A stretch of 64,000 nucleotides of DNA. Source: Neocallimastix lanati (nom. inval.). Its lineage: Eukaryota; Neocallimastigomycota; Neocallimastigomycetes; Neocallimastigales; Neocallimastigaceae. Both the position numbers and the translations under genes were made by a program. The stretch is taken from NCBI GenBank assembly GCA_016946835.1, contig JACVTC010000027.1:46001-110000 (forward strand), given 5' to 3'. Positions 63,806-64,000 of this stretch are shown here, piece after piece; position 1 is the stretch's first letter, and the number at the start of each line of letters is the position of its first letter. Under the pieces are notes generated by a model. It made no database searches. It was not told where the DNA came from and saw only the letters and a program-made list of their open reading frames with translations.

Positions 63806-64000
63806 TATAAAAATGTTTATTCTAAATATTAATAATATTAAAATTATTATTATTTATTTATTTATATATTTATTTATATATTTTTATATTATATTTTTTA
63901 AAAAAATAAAAAAATATTAATAATAATTAATTAAATTAAAATAAATTAAAATAATTAGTACAAAGTCAGAAAAAAGAGTATTTATGGCTGCTAACCAAGA
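59721..64000 (+). CDS. PKC1: Fungal protein kinase C (PKC1), 5' portion, at least six exons
   Basis: Coding exons 59721-59723 (start codon only), 59936-60542, 61022-61324, 61636-62975, 63416-63507 and 63959 to beyond the window keep one frame with GT...AG introns. Domains in order: HR1a (about 9-70, [20 protein letters not shown]), HR1b (about 206-280, [15 protein letters not shown]), C2 (about 323-450, [20 protein letters not shown]), two C1 fingers (488-537, MKCAFC...[12 protein letters not shown]; 560-612, NWCCHCG...[12 protein letters not shown]), a Ser/Pro-rich linker, and the kinase start [20 protein letters not shown] with the ATP-binding Lys in YAIKVLKK. This order is the fungal Pkc1 layout: a Rho1-activated kinase of the cell-wall integrity pathway. 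About 795 residues lie inside the window; most of the kinase domain lies outside. Confidence 0.95.

Overview
The window looks like nuclear DNA of an anaerobic gut fungus (Neocallimastigomycota). The signs are extremely A+T-rich spacers full of homopolymer and AAT/TTA microsatellites, Asn/Ser/Thr-rich proteins, short AT-rich introns, a fungal-type protein kinase C (two HR1 regions, C2, two C1 domains, kinase), a bacterial-type pullulanase, and remnants of FLYWCH and bulb-lectin-like genes. This assignment is inference from content; no rRNA or other marker gene is present.

The left half (about 1 to 29.5 kb) is a retrotransposon graveyard. After a frameshifted FLYWCH gene, a frameshifted small gene and one intact secreted Thr-rich protein gene (3674-4600), a 5'-truncated Ty3/gypsy element runs from about 7.84 to 13.55 kb. 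Two solo LTRs in opposite orientations lie inside its pol gene (8821-9244 minus, 9500-10262 plus), each with a perfect 5-bp target duplication. The element's 3' LTR (12853-13548) abuts the gag start of a second gypsy element on the minus strand, whose 764-bp LTR carries a 438-bp insert flanked by a 7-bp duplication. Further right are decayed gene fragments (15.6-18.7 kb), a solo LTR (19355-20093), gypsy scraps, a minus-strand Ty1/copia remnant whose integrase is split by another solo LTR (24155-24900), one more solo LTR (27823-28466), and an LTR fragment abutting a bulb-lectin-like pseudogene (29.1-29.5 kb). Exact target duplications allow the nesting order to be read directly.

The right half (33 to 64 kb) holds host genes, several of which only appear once introns are removed: a five-exon cornichon/Erv14 cargo receptor (33174-34387); a seven-exon, roughly 1,110-residue multi-pass membrane protein of unknown family (37750-42365); a two-exon GH13 type I pullulanase on the minus strand (43895-46512), whose single intron holds a 46-nt homopolymer and 37 TTA units; a 935-residue single-pass membrane protein with an Asn/Ser-rich tail (53821-56628); and the 5' portion of PKC1 (59721 to the window edge), whose first coding exon is only the start codon.

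The most distinctive non-genic object is a G+C-rich, hairpin-rich 251-bp retroposed sequence at 49575-49825, with a poly(A) tail and a 7-bp target duplication. It resembles a SINE or the 3' end of a LINE and I could not assign it to a known family. Two other patterns deserve attention: every intact LTR starts with a stem whose two arms change together between copies, and several introns carry an (AAT)n tract just upstream of the 3' splice site.
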